Origin: Mycobacterium sp.
GTDB lineage: Bacteria > Actinomycetota > Actinomycetes > Mycobacteriales > Mycobacteriaceae
Direction of reading: 5' to 3'
Assembly (NCBI GenBank): GCA_025965975.1
Contig: JAOPVX010000248.1
Span: forward strand, 1-48,725
Length of the DNA stretch: 48,725 bases
The notes under the pieces are model-generated. The model worked only from the letters and a program-made list of their open reading frames with translations, was not told the origin of the DNA and ran no database searches. This document shows, piece by piece, positions 7,735 to 16,682 of the stretch. A program made the position numbers and the translations under genes. Positions within the stretch are counted from its first letter, which is position 1. The number at the start of each line of letters is the position of its first letter.

Positions 7735-9234
7735 ATGACCCAAGAACTCGAGGCAGCTGCACCGTCTCAACGCGACGCGCTCATGACCACCGAGCTCGTT
7801 CCCGAGCAAGTTCTGCCGAAAGTGCTTGGCACGTTCGGTCTGACCGCGACCTACGTGTTCATCATCTGCTGGATCACCGGGTCGTCTGTGATGGCGGCCG
7901 GTGGCTGGACTGCGATCCCGATGTGGGTTCTTGGCATCATCACCTTCCTGGTGCCCGCGGCCCTGGCGGTGCTGGAGCTGGGCAGTTTGTGGCCCGGACA
8001 GGGCGGCGTCTACATCTGGACCTTCCGGACCATGGGGGAGCGATGGTCGTTCCTCGGCGGATACCTGTCCTGGGTTCCCGTCGTGCTGAATACCGCATCC
8101 TCTCCTGCGATCGTCTTACAGTTCCTGCTCCTGGCGTTTCATGCGGAGCTAGGGCTCACGATGAGTATCATCGTGCAGCTGGTAATCCTGTGGGCCGTGG
8201 TGGCCTTGGCGCTGGCGAAGCTGGCTGCCAACCAACGGATCATGAACGTCACGTTCGTGGTCTACTGCGTCCTGACCCTGACCATCTTCATCTGCGGTGT
8301 CATCTACGCCGCTGGCCATGGATCGGCAACGCCGTTCAGTGCGCACGACGCGTTGATTCCCAACTTCGCAGGCGCCGGCTTCCTCTACGGCACCGTTCTG
8401 CTCTACCTGGTCGGCGTCGAGACGCCGTTCAACATGGGTGCGGAATTCCTGTCGGTCAAGCGCAGTGCCGTCAAAATGATCGGCCTGGGATCGATCGCGC
8501 TGATCGCGATTTACCTGTTGAGCACCCTCGGCACGATGATGGTGCTGCCGGGTGACCAGATCAATGCTGTCACCGGCGTGATCGGGAACCTCGAGGTGTC
8601 CGGCTTCCCCGGCCTGATGGAGGTCGCCGCGGTTCTCATGGCCGTCATCTTCTTCGTTGCGATGACGACCTACCAGGTGGCGTACTCGCGGTTGATCTTC
8701 GTATCCGGACTGGAGCGCCATCTGCCGCGTATCTTCACTCACCTCAACCCTCGCACCCGCAACCCCGTCACCGCGGTGCTCATCCAGGGCGTGCTCTCGT
8801 CGCTGCTGGTGATCGGGCTGTACTCGCAGAGCAGCATGGCCAATGTGACGATCTACCTGCAGGGCGGTCTGAGCGTCGTGTGGTTGCTCTCCGGATTCTT
8901 CTTCTTCATCCCGCTGTTGATCGCGCGAAAGAAGTATGCGGATCGCTATGCCGGCGAGGACTTCTGGAGGATTCCCGGCGGCATGCCCGCGGTCTACGCC
9001 GTTGCCGCGGTCGGCATCGTCGCGACGTGCGCGGGTGTCTACTACTCGTTCGCGGCACCGTGGATCAAGGTCCCGACTTCCACCTGGATGACCTGGGTCG
9101 GCAGCATCGCGGTCGGCATGTTCGTGCTCGGTGCCATCGTCTACTTCTTCGGCCGCCGGTCGGCGGCCAAGGTCAGCAAGGAAGACGCACTGGCACATCT
9201 GGCAGTACTCGAGTTGAAGGAAGAGGCCAAATGA
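7735..9234 (+). CDS. APC-family amino acid/amine permease
   Basis: This 499-residue integral membrane protein has about 12 hydrophobic segments starting near residue 32 (LGTFGLTATYVFIICWITGSS). The stretch ELGSLWPGQGGVYIWTFRTMG is characteristic of the APC amino acid-polyamine-organocation superfamily, and FWRIPGGMPAVYAVA near the end is typical of the AAT/glutamate-GABA subgroup. ATG 7735 is used; an upstream in-frame GTG would add residues from within the ATPase gene. The stop overlaps the copper amine oxidase start (ATGA), so transporter and oxidase are made together; uptake of a primary amine for oxidation is the natural inference. Confidence 0.88.
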   Translation: MTQELEAAAPSQRDALMTTELVPEQVLPKVLGTFGLTATYVFIICWITGSSVMAAGGWTAIPMWVLGIITFLVPAALAVLELGSLWPGQGGVYIWTFRTMGERWSFLGGYLSWVPVVLNTASSPAIVLQFLLLAFHAELGLTMSIIVQLVILWAVVALALAKLAANQRIMNVTFVVYCVLTLTIFICGVIYAAGHGSATPFSAHDALIPNFAGAGFLYGTVLLYLVGVETPFNMGAEFLSVKRSAVKMIGLGSIALIAIYLLSTLGTMMVLPGDQINAVTGVIGNLEVSGFPGLMEVAAVLMAVIFFVAMTTYQVAYSRLIFVSGLERHLPRIFTHLNPRTRNPVTAVLIQGVLSSLLVIGLYSQSSMANVTIYLQGGLSVVWLLSGFFFFIPLLIARKKYADRYAGEDFWRIPGGMPAVYAVAAVGIVATCAGVYYSFAAPWIKVPTSTWMTWVGSIAVGMFVLGAIVYFFGRRSAAKVSKEDALAHLAVLELKEEAK

Positions 9235-11207
9235 CGATGGAAAGCACCGTGCCAAGCACGGAGGCGACGGACGACACCACTCGGTATCCGCTTGATCCAC
9301 TGACCGGAGCGGAGATCGAAACCGCGGCCGCGGTGATCAGCGATTCGGAGTATTGCACTCCGACATTGAAATTCGTGATGATCCAGTTGGCGGAACCGAA
9401 CAAGACCCCGGAGCTGACGTTCGATGGCGCGGTGGAAGTACCGCGTCGGGCGTTCGTCTCGATGTACGACGGCGCGGCCAAATTGATCTACGAGGCCGTC
9501 GTCGACCTCAGCGCGCGCGTCATCGACTCCTGGAAGGCGGTGCCCGGCCGCTTCCCGTCCTACCTCGTCGAGCACATGACCGGCGTGGAAGAGGTGGTGC
9601 GGGCAGATCCACGCTGGCAGGAGGCGATGCGTAAGCGCGGTGTCATCGATTTCGACCTGGCGATGATCGATCCCTGGCCCGCAGGCTATTACGGCAGCCA
9701 GGATCACTACGACAACTCGCCGCTGATCTGTCGCCCGTTGACGTTCATGCGTGCCGCGCCCTCCGAGCACGGCTACGCGCGTCCTGTCGAGGGTCTGATC
9801 GTCACGTTCGACCTCGACGCGATGAAGGTGATCGACATCGAGGACCACGGGTTGGTGCCGCTGCCGCCGACCTCGGGCAACTACGCCGAGAAGTTCATGT
9901 TCGACGAGAACAACCGGCCGGCGTTCACCAAGTTCCGTGACGACGTCAAGGCCATCGAGATCACCCAGCCCGATGGGCCCAGCTTCACCGTCGACGGCTG
10001 GAAGGTGCAGTGGCAGAAGTGGTCGATGCGAGTGGGCTTCAACCCACGCGAAGGCATCACCCTGCACGAGATCACCTATACCGATCGCGGCACGACCCGG
10101 CCCATCGTCTACCGGGCGTCGCTGTCGGAAATGGTTGTGCCGTACGGCGATACCCAGCCGACGCACTGGAACAAGAATGTCTTCGACATGGGCGAAGTCG
10201 GAATGGGCTTTTCTGCCAACCCGTTGACGCTTGGCTGTGACTGCCTTGGCGAGATCTTCTACTTCGACGGCACGGTCAACGACTCCTCGGGCAACGCGGT
10301 CACGATCCCGAACGCGATCTGCATGCATGAGGAGGATTACGGAATCTCGTGGAAGCACACCGATTTCCGGACCGGTGAGGTGGAGGTGCGGCGGGCCCGA
10401 CGGCTGGTGATCTCGATGATCTGCACCGTCGGCAACTACGAGTACGGATTCTTCTGGTACTTCTACAACGACGCGTCGATGGAGGTGGAGGTCAAGCTCT
10501 CCGGGGTGCTCACCACCGGGGCGGTGGCGGACGGTGAGGAGCCGCGATGGGGAAAGTTGGTCGCGCCCAACATCTACGGCCCAAATCACCAGCACTTCTT
10601 CAGCTTCCGGCTCGACATGAGCGTCGACGGTGCGGGCAACAGCGTGTATGAGGTCGACTCGCTTCCCGAACCCGATCCGGAGCTCAACCCACACCACAAT
10701 GCGTGGATCACCCGCGACACCTTGGTGGCCTCTGAGGCCGATGGGGCGCGGGACTGGGACTGGTCGAAGGGCCGCTACTGGAAGATCGCCAACCCGTCCA
10801 AGCGCAACGAGCTCGGTAGCCCGGTGGCGTACAAGCTGACGCCGAAGGACATGGTGCCGGTGATGGTGCAGGAGGGTTCGCACATCTATGACCGCGCGCG
10901 GTTCGTGCAGCACAACCTGTGGGTGACCAAGTACCACCCTGACGAAAAGTTCGCGGCGGGGGACTACATGTACCAGTCGTCCGACATTCAGGGCCTGCCG
11001 GAGTTCATCGCGGACGATGCGCCGTTGGAGAACACCGACGTGGTGCTCTGGTACACCCTGGGCGCCCATCACGTGGTGCGCCCCGAGGACTGGCCGGTGA
11101 TGCCGTGTGCCTACACGGGGTTCCACCTCAAGCCAGTGGGCTTCTTCGACGGCAACCCGGCGCTGGACGTCCCGCCCTCACCACCGGCGGCCTGCCACCA
11201 CCACTGA
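9231..11207 (+). CDS. Copper-containing primary-amine oxidase
   Basis: The 658-residue enzyme oxidises primary amines to aldehydes, releasing ammonia and hydrogen peroxide. The TPQ cofactor precursor is Tyr403 in VGNYEYGF. Copper ligands are the H-x-H pair His453/His455 (NHQHFFSFRLD) and a third histidine near residue 614 (GAHHVVRPEDWP). The catalytic base is Asp319 (VFDMGEVG), followed by the conserved LGCDCLGEI. Length and motif order match bacterial oxidases such as those acting on phenylethylamine, histamine or tyramine; which amine is used here is unknown. It is coupled to the permease by an ATGA overlap. No signal peptide is visible, so a cytoplasmic location is likely. The product ends with a Pro-rich and His-rich tail. 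Confidence 0.95.
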   Translation: MTMESTVPSTEATDDTTRYPLDPLTGAEIETAAAVISDSEYCTPTLKFVMIQLAEPNKTPELTFDGAVEVPRRAFVSMYDGAAKLIYEAVVDLSARVIDSWKAVPGRFPSYLVEHMTGVEEVVRADPRWQEAMRKRGVIDFDLAMIDPWPAGYYGSQDHYDNSPLICRPLTFMRAAPSEHGYARPVEGLIVTFDLDAMKVIDIEDHGLVPLPPTSGNYAEKFMFDENNRPAFTKFRDDVKAIEITQPDGPSFTVDGWKVQWQKWSMRVGFNPREGITLHEITYTDRGTTRPIVYRASLSEMVVPYGDTQPTHWNKNVFDMGEVGMGFSANPLTLGCDCLGEIFYFDGTVNDSSGNAVTIPNAICMHEEDYGISWKHTDFRTGEVEVRRARRLVISMICTVGNYEYGFFWYFYNDASMEVEVKLSGVLTTGAVADGEEPRWGKLVAPNIYGPNHQHFFSFRLDMSVDGAGNSVYEVDSLPEPDPELNPHHNAWITRDTLVASEADGARDWDWSKGRYWKIANPSKRNELGSPVAYKLTPKDMVPVMVQEGSHIYDRARFVQHNLWVTKYHPDEKFAAGDYMYQSSDIQGLPEFIADDAPLENTDVVLWYTLGAHHVVRPEDWPVMPCAYTGFHLKPVGFFDGNPALDVPPSPPAACHHH

Positions 11208-11222
11208 CCCGCCGCGATCTGT

Positions 11223-11253
11223 GCAGTTGGGAGCGCTCAGAGCGGTTAACTGC
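11223..11253. terminator. Possible bidirectional terminator hairpin
   Basis: Outer arms GCAGTT (11223-11228) and AACTGC (11248-11253) pair, with an inner partial match CGCT/AGCG. It lies between the convergent amine oxidase and marR genes. There is no T tract, as is usual in mycobacteria, so the call rests on position and symmetry. Confidence 0.4.
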
Positions 11254-11260
11254 CCACAAA

Positions 11261-11692
11261 TCACACCAAGTCGGAGCCGAGCGCGGCCAGGATGCGCTTG
11301 AACTCGTGTCGCTCGTCGTCGGTCAGGTTGGCCATTAGCTTGCGTTCGGCTGCGCGCACACCGGTGTCCGTGCGCTCGAGCAGCTCCATGCCCGCACGCG
11401 TGAGCTGAGCGGGCAACGATCGGCCCGACGACACGCTTGGCGGCCGGGTGACGAGCCCGCGATCCTCGAGCCCCCGCAGCACCATGTTCATTGCTTGCGG
11501 TGAGACGTTGAGGGCGCGGGCCAGATCGGCGTTGGAGCGCCCAGGAAACTTCGACAGCACCCGCATGCAGAGGTATTGCGGGAACGCGACCGCCAGCGGG
11601 TCGAGGACCGTCAACGTGACTTCCGCTCGCAACGTATTCGCCACCCGGGTCAACAGGTAGCCCAGCGGCTGATCCTCGAACGACTCGTCCAT
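11261..11692 (-). CDS. MarR-family repressor (Rv2887-like)
   Basis: The 143-residue winged-helix regulator begins MDESFEDQPLGYLLTRV; a second ATG three codons upstream (11701) is also possible. The HTH lies around NADLARALNVSPQAMNMVLRGLEDRG, followed by the wing region RPPSVSSGRSLPAQLT, a stretch well conserved in M. tuberculosis Rv2887. Rv2887 is reported to repress the methyltransferase gene Rv0560c and its loss gives drug resistance by drug N-methylation. Here the regulator is directly divergent from a methyltransferase of that type, with two palindromes in the shared 45-bp gap, one overlapping its own start, so repression of both genes is likely. Rv2887 also lies near amiC and pyrH in M. 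tuberculosis. Confidence 0.85.
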   Translation of the reverse strand: MDESFEDQPLGYLLTRVANTLRAEVTLTVLDPLAVAFPQYLCMRVLSKFPGRSNADLARALNVSPQAMNMVLRGLEDRGLVTRPPSVSSGRSLPAQLTRAGMELLERTDTGVRAAERKLMANLTDDERHEFKRILAALGSDLV

Positions 11693-11708
11693 ATCAAGCA
11701 TCTTGACA
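11692..11708. promoter_or_regulatory. MarR-type operator 1 (overlaps the marR start)
   Basis: TATCAAG-N3-CTTGACA: arms match at 6 of 7 positions. It shares its left half-site TATCAA with operator 2. It covers the first codon(s) of the MarR gene, a position suited to autorepression. Its centre is 19 bp from that of operator 2. Confidence 0.6.
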
Positions 11709-11710
11709 TA

Positions 11711-11727
11711 TATCAACGTGGTTGATA
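11711..11727. promoter_or_regulatory. MarR-type operator 2 (perfect palindrome before the methyltransferase)
   Basis: TATCAAC-GTG-GTTGATA is a perfect 7+3+7 palindrome ending 10 bases before the methyltransferase ATG at 11738. Size and spacing are typical of MarR-dimer sites, and it is one of two such sites in the intergenic gap. Confidence 0.7.
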
Positions 11728-11728
11728 A

Positions 11729-12421
<693 letters not shown>

Positions 12422-12435
12422 TCCGCCACGGGGGT

Positions 12436-12465
12436 CCCCATAGCGGCTATCCGGCCGCTATGGGG
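12436..12465. terminator. Terminator-type hairpin after the methyltransferase gene
   Basis: Perfect 11-bp arms CCCCATAGCGG (12436-12446) and CCGCTATGGGG (12455-12465) enclose an 8-base loop. No T tract follows, typical of high-GC actinobacteria. It separates the methyltransferase from the pyrH operon. Confidence 0.75.
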
Positions 12466-12534
12466 CAGGATTAGGGGTGCCGTCCAGGTCACGCGCCGGG
12501 TGGCGATCTCATGCGAGGACCCCGAAGGAGTCGG

Positions 12535-13293
12535 ATGGCGGAGACCACCAGCCCCAACGGCGCCGAAGCATCACCTGCCCCAATCCGGCCGTACTACTCC
12601 CGCGTGCTGCTCAAGCTCGGTGGCGAGATGTTCGGCGGCGGCGAAGTGGGCCTGGACCCCGACGTGGTGCACCAGGTGGCGCGTCAGATCGCCGAAGTGG
12701 TCCGCAGCGGTGTGCAGGTTGCCGTCGTCATCGGCGGCGGCAACTTCTTCCGCGGCGCCCAGCTGCAGCAGCGCGGCATGGAGCGGACCCGCAGCGACTA
12801 CATGGGCATGCTCGGCACCGTGATGAACAGCCTTGCGCTGCAAGACTTCCTGGAAAAGGAAGGCATCGCGACCCGGGTGCAAACCGCGATCACCATGGGT
12901 CAGGTCGCCGAACCCTACATACCGCTGAGGGCGCGCAGGCATCTGGAGAAGGGCCGGGTGGTGATCTTCGGGGCCGGCATGGGACTGCCGTACTTCTCCA
13001 CCGACACCACCGCTGCGCAGCGCGCGCTGGAGATCGGCGCCGAGGTGGTGCTGATGGCCAAGGCCGTCGACGGCGTCTTCACCGCGGACCCGCGAGAACA
13101 CCCGGACGCAGAGCTGCTCACCGCGATCACCCACCGGGAGGTCATCGACCGCGGACTGCGGGTCGCTGACGCCACCGCGTTTAGCCTGTGCATGGACAAC
13201 GGCATGCCGATCCTGGTGTTCAACCTGCTCATCGACGGCAATATTGCGCGGGCGGTGGCGGGTGAGAAGATCGGAACACTGGTCACCACCTAA
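12535..13293 (+). CDS. pyrH: Uridylate kinase (UMP kinase)
   Basis: PyrH phosphorylates UMP to UDP with ATP in pyrimidine nucleotide synthesis; the active form is a hexamer. The 252-residue sequence shows the phosphate-binding [11 protein letters not shown] (about residues 23-33), [16 protein letters not shown], the [20 protein letters not shown] region, and [18 protein letters not shown], all conserved in actinobacterial PyrH. AAGGAG at 12525-12530 lies before ATG 12535; an in-frame ATG at 12511 would add eight residues, so the start is not certain. Recycling factor frr follows as in most bacteria. Confidence 0.95.
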   Translation: MAETTSPNGAEASPAPIRPYYSRVLLKLGGEMFGGGEVGLDPDVVHQVARQIAEVVRSGVQVAVVIGGGNFFRGAQLQQRGMERTRSDYMGMLGTVMNSLALQDFLEKEGIATRVQTAITMGQVAEPYIPLRARRHLEKGRVVIFGAGMGLPYFSTDTTAAQRALEIGAEVVLMAKAVDGVFTADPREHPDAELLTAITHREVIDRGLRVADATAFSLCMDNGMPILVFNLLIDGNIARAVAGEKIGTLVTT

Positions 13294-13337
13294 CGGGATG
13301 GATGTCGGGGCGAGCGCTAGCGACGGGAGAATTCACC

Positions 13338-13895
13338 GTGATCGACGAAACCCTCTTCGACGCCGAAGAGAAGATGGAGAAGGCGGTGTCGGTGGCGCGC
13401 GACGACCTGTCGTCCATCCGCACCGGTCGCGCCAACCCCGGAATGTTCACACGCATCAACATCGACTACTACGGCGCGATGACCCCGATCACGCAGCTGT
13501 CGTCCATCAACGTCCCAGAGGCGCGCTTGGTCGTCATCAAGCCCTATGAGTCCACCCAGTTGCGCAACATCGAGGATGCGATCCGCAACTCTGACCTCGG
13601 CGTCAACCCCACCAACGACGGCAACGTCATTCGCATCGCCATTCCGCAGCTGACCGAGGAGCGCAGGCGCGATCTGGTCAAGCAGGCCAAGGCGAAGGGT
13701 GAGGACGCGCGGGTCTCGGTGCGCAGCATCCGTCGCAAGGCGATGGAGGAGTTGCATCGCATCCGCAAGGACGGCGAGGCCGGCGAGGACGAGGTCAGTC
13801 GCGCCGAAAAGGACCTCGACAAGACCACTCACACCTACACCAACCAGATCGACGAGCTGGTCAAGCACAAAGAAGGCGAACTGCTGGAGGTCTAG
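13338..13895 (+). CDS. frr: Ribosome recycling factor
   Basis: The 185-residue factor acts with EF-G to split the post-termination ribosome. The helical-domain signature [16 protein letters not shown] and the conserved [27 protein letters not shown] are present; length equals that of mycobacterial RRF. GTG 13338 ([14 protein letters not shown]) with GGGAGA seven bases upstream was chosen over an upstream in-frame ATG at 13302, because family members begin MIDE. Its stop overlaps the cdsA GTG by one base (TAGTG), giving tight coupling. Confidence 0.96.
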   Translation: MIDETLFDAEEKMEKAVSVARDDLSSIRTGRANPGMFTRINIDYYGAMTPITQLSSINVPEARLVVIKPYESTQLRNIEDAIRNSDLGVNPTNDGNVIRIAIPQLTEERRRDLVKQAKAKGEDARVSVRSIRRKAMEELHRIRKDGEAGEDEVSRAEKDLDKTTHTYTNQIDELVKHKEGELLEV

Positions 13896-14779
13896 TGGCC
13901 GATCAGCAAGCAGGTCCCGTGGCAGACACCGACGCCGGCCCTACGGAGCCGACGAAGAAGCAATCCCGGGCCGGTCGCAATCTGCCCGCCGCCATCGCCG
14001 TCGGTGCCGCGCTCGGGTTCAGCGTCATCGCGATCTTGGTTTTTGTCCCATATGTGTGGATCGGCGTCGTCGCGGTCGCGATGGTCGTCGCTACCCACGA
14101 AGTGGTGCGCAGGCTGCGCGCTGCGGGTTACGCCATACCCGTGGTGCCATTGCTCCTCGGCGGCCAGGCGATGATCTGGTTGACCTGGCCGCTCGGGGCG
14201 GCCGGAGCGCTCGGTGCGTTCGGCGGCACCGTCCTTGTGTGCATGATCTGGCGGCTACTCTCGGGCGGCCTGAAGGACGCGCCCGTCAACTACCTGCGCG
14301 ATGTCTCGGCGACAGTCTTCCTGGCCGCCTGGATTCCGCTGTTCGGCGCGTTTGGTGTGCTGCTGGTCTATCCCGACGACGGGGGATGGCGGGTGCTCTG
14401 CCTGATGCTCGGTGTCGTCTTCTCCGACATCGGCGGCTACACGGCGGGCGTGTTGTTCGGTAAGCACCCAATGGTTCCTGCCATCAGCCCGAAGAAGTCG
14501 TGGGAGGGTCTGTGCGGGTCGTTGGTCCTCGGCATCACAGCCTCGGTGCTGGCGGTCACCTTCCTGTTAGACAAACCGGCGTGGGTGGGCGTCCCGCTTG
14601 GCCTGATGCTGGTGATCACCGGAACGCTCGGGGACCTGGTGGAGTCCCAGGTCAAGCGTGACCTGGGGATCAAGGACATGGGCACACTGCTACCCGGGCA
14701 CGGGGGACTGATGGACAGAATCGACTCGGTGCTGCCCTCGGCCGTCGCGACCTGGATCGTCCTGTCGCTGCTGGCGTGA
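13895..14779 (+). CDS. cdsA: Phosphatidate cytidylyltransferase (CDP-diglyceride synthase)
   Basis: CdsA makes CDP-diacylglycerol from phosphatidate and CTP in the cytoplasmic membrane, feeding all phospholipid synthesis. The 294-residue protein has a charged N-terminal tail (about 1-30), then eight or so membrane helices. The family signature is complete: GDLVESQVKRDLGIKDMGTLLPGHGGLMDRIDS (about residues 248-280), as is the upstream SPKKSWEG motif. It starts at a GTG overlapping the frr stop. The same gene order pyrH-frr-cdsA occurs in M. tuberculosis. Confidence 0.95.
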   Translation: MADQQAGPVADTDAGPTEPTKKQSRAGRNLPAAIAVGAALGFSVIAILVFVPYVWIGVVAVAMVVATHEVVRRLRAAGYAIPVVPLLLGGQAMIWLTWPLGAAGALGAFGGTVLVCMIWRLLSGGLKDAPVNYLRDVSATVFLAAWIPLFGAFGVLLVYPDDGGWRVLCLMLGVVFSDIGGYTAGVLFGKHPMVPAISPKKSWEGLCGSLVLGITASVLAVTFLLDKPAWVGVPLGLMLVITGTLGDLVESQVKRDLGIKDMGTLLPGHGGLMDRIDSVLPSAVATWIVLSLLA

Positions 14780-14814
14780 CACTCCGGCGTTCGCCTGGGG
14801 GCAGCTCCCGCTTG

Positions 14815-14977
14815 CGGGGACACGCCGCCGCCGGGCCAGCCCGAACCGGAACACCAGCACCGCCATCGGCGACATCGCTGAAACATCAAGCGCGCCACTG
14901 GGATACCCGAGCGCGTAAAAGAACGTCAGATTCGACACGGTACGCAGCGGCATCGGGGGCAGAGCCCTGCTGACCAT
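14815..14977 (-). pseudogene. N-terminal fragment of a DMT/EamA-type transporter
   Basis: On the minus strand from ATG 14977 the sequence MPLRTVSNLTFFYALGYPSGALDVSAMSPMAVLVFRFGLA reads like the first two helices of a drug/metabolite (EamA) transporter. After about residue 53 (RRRRVPASG) similarity ends, and the frame runs on as antisense of cdsA. No second part of such a gene is present, so this is a truncated remnant in the cdsA-rlmN gap. The rest of that gap holds only the rlmN leader. Confidence 0.5.
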
Positions 14978-15046
14978 AGTTGCGACCAACGTCGGCCGTC
15001 GCCATTCAATGTCCGCCCGCCCGGGATGGGATACTGACAGCGAACC

Positions 15047-16171
15047 ATGCCCACCCCCCTGCCCCTGGTTTTCGACCCTCCGCGCCGCGCGATGCCGCCG
15101 CGGCATTTCGCCGACCTCGACGAGGCCGGGCGCGCCGCGGCCGTCACGGACCTGGGACTGCCCGCATTCCGGGGCAAGCAACTGGCCAATCAGTACTACG
15201 GGCGGCTGATCGCGGATCCGCACCTGATGACCGATCTGCCGGCCGCAGTGCGCGACCAGGTCGCCGACGCGTTGTTCCCGCACCTGCTCGACGCGGTGCG
15301 CGAGATCGAGTGCGACGCCGGCGAGACGCGAAAGATGCTGTGGCGGGCGGTCGACGGCACAGCGTTCGAGTCGGTGCTGATGCGCTACCCGCAGCGCAAC
15401 ACAGTCTGCATCTCGTCGCAGGCGGGCTGCGGCATGGCGTGCCCGTTCTGCGCGACGGGGCAGGGCGGGCTGACCCGCAACCTGTCCACGGCGGAGATCC
15501 TCGAACAGGTCCGCGCCGCAGCGGTGGAATTGCGTGACCGCGACGGCGCTGGATCGGCGCACCCGGGCGCCAGGGCGCGGCTGTCCAACATCGTGTTCAT
15601 GGGCATGGGGGAGCCGCTGGCCAACTACAACCGCGTGCTGGCGGCCGTGCAGCGCATCACCGCGGCGCCGCCACAGGGGTTCGGCATCTCGGCGCGATCG
15701 GTGACCGTGTCGACGGTGGGGCTGGCCCCAGCGATCCGCAGGCTGGCCGACGAACGCCTCGGCGTCACGCTGGCGCTGTCGCTGCACGCGCCAGACGACG
15801 AGCTGCGCGACACGCTCGTCCCCGTCAACAATCGGTGGAAGGTCTCCGAAGCCCTTGACGCGGCACGGTATTACGCCGATGTGACCGGGCGACGGGTGTC
15901 GATCGAATATGCGTTGATCCGCGACATCAACGATCAGCCTTGGCGCGCCGACCTGTTGGGCAAGCGGCTGCACGGTGCGCTCGGAGCGCTGGTGCACGTC
16001 AACGTCATCCCGTTGAATCCGACGCCCGGCAGCCAGTGGGACGCCAGCCCGAAGGCGGCCGAGCGCGAGTTCGTCAAACGTGTGCGCGAGCGCGGCGTGT
16101 CATGCACGGTGCGTGATACCCGTGGCCGCGAAATCGCGGCGGCCTGTGGGCAATTGGCGGCCGAGGGCTGA
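15047..16171 (+). CDS. rlmN: 23S rRNA (adenine-2503-C2)-methyltransferase / tRNA m2A37 methyltransferase
   Basis: RlmN is a radical-SAM enzyme that methylates C2 of A2503 in 23S rRNA and A37 in some tRNAs. The 374-residue protein has the [4Fe-4S] ligands Cys128-x3-Cys132-x2-Cys135 ([15 protein letters not shown]), the [14 protein letters not shown] motif, and [14 protein letters not shown]. The C-terminal cysteines at about 350 (SCTVRDTRG) and in the last residues (AACGQL) fit the methyl-carrying and resolving roles. M. tuberculosis has this locus in the same place after cdsA. Confidence 0.94.
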   Translation: MPTPLPLVFDPPRRAMPPRHFADLDEAGRAAAVTDLGLPAFRGKQLANQYYGRLIADPHLMTDLPAAVRDQVADALFPHLLDAVREIECDAGETRKMLWRAVDGTAFESVLMRYPQRNTVCISSQAGCGMACPFCATGQGGLTRNLSTAEILEQVRAAAVELRDRDGAGSAHPGARARLSNIVFMGMGEPLANYNRVLAAVQRITAAPPQGFGISARSVTVSTVGLAPAIRRLADERLGVTLALSLHAPDDELRDTLVPVNNRWKVSEALDAARYYADVTGRRVSIEYALIRDINDQPWRADLLGKRLHGALGALVHVNVIPLNPTPGSQWDASPKAAEREFVKRVRERGVSCTVRDTRGREIAAACGQLAAEG

Positions 16172-16259
16172 CAGCGCATAGCGGAGCTCTATGCCCAGCA
16201 GTTGATGCCTGGTCCCCATCGTGGAACCGTGGCCGTTGTCGCTTGCTCGGCGGACAACT

Positions 16260-16682
16260 TCAGATGTGTGGTTCCGCAGCGCCGGCCGGCGAGTTGACGA
16301 ACCACACGTTCTCCTCACGGAGATGACGGCTGCGCCACCCGTCGGGCGTGCGCACGAGTTCGTGGTGGTAATAGCCGCCGCAACAGCTCAGTTCCGTCGT
16401 CCCCGGCAATTGCATCGGGTTGTAGAACATCGCCCGCACTTTCGCGGTGTCGCCGTCGATTTCGCTTTCGATGTTCGTGATGTAGTGCATGGACATCGGA
16501 ATCGCGATGAACGCCTGGCGCAGCCAGTCGGCGACCTCGTCGCGCGAACCCGCGATCACACCCGCCGACGAGTAATCGATGTAGGCGTCGTCGGTGAACA
16601 CCGAGCGATACAGCTCGGTGTCCTTGGTGTCGACGGCGCGGGCGTATCTGTACAGCAGAGCAGCGATCTGGAGCTCGTCCAT
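16260..16682 (-). CDS. SnoaL-like (NTF2-fold) protein
   Basis: This 140-residue protein has the NTF2/SnoaL pattern: N-terminal helix ELQIAALLYRYARAVDTKD, then VFTDDAYIDYSSAGVIAGSRDEVADWL and strands MHYITNIESEIDGDTAKVRAMFYNP. The fold serves as small-molecule isomerase, hydratase or dioxygenase subunit; the exact reaction is not evident. Its ATG overlaps the aldehyde dehydrogenase stop as ATGA, so the pair is one operon read from operator copy (a) at 18177. A role on the same substrate as the dehydrogenase is inferred. Confidence 0.75.
   Translation of the reverse strand: MDELQIAALLYRYARAVDTKDTELYRSVFTDDAYIDYSSAGVIAGSRDEVADWLRQAFIAIPMSMHYITNIESEIDGDTAKVRAMFYNPMQLPGTTELSCCGGYYHHELVRTPDGWRSRHLREENVWFVNSPAGAAEPHI

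Noticed and set aside
9141-11126. 661-codon open frame on the minus strand opposite the amine oxidase
   Set aside because: The plus strand encodes a complete copper amine oxidase with all catalytic residues. The antisense frame has no recognisable domain and is an effect of high GC content, like the long frames at 5176-6279 (-), 8149-9300 (-) and 33454-35517 (+).
14437-15997. Long minus-strand frame from within rlmN through the cdsA gap
   Set aside because: Only 14815-14977 resembles a protein (EamA N-terminus). The rest is antisense of rlmN and cdsA.
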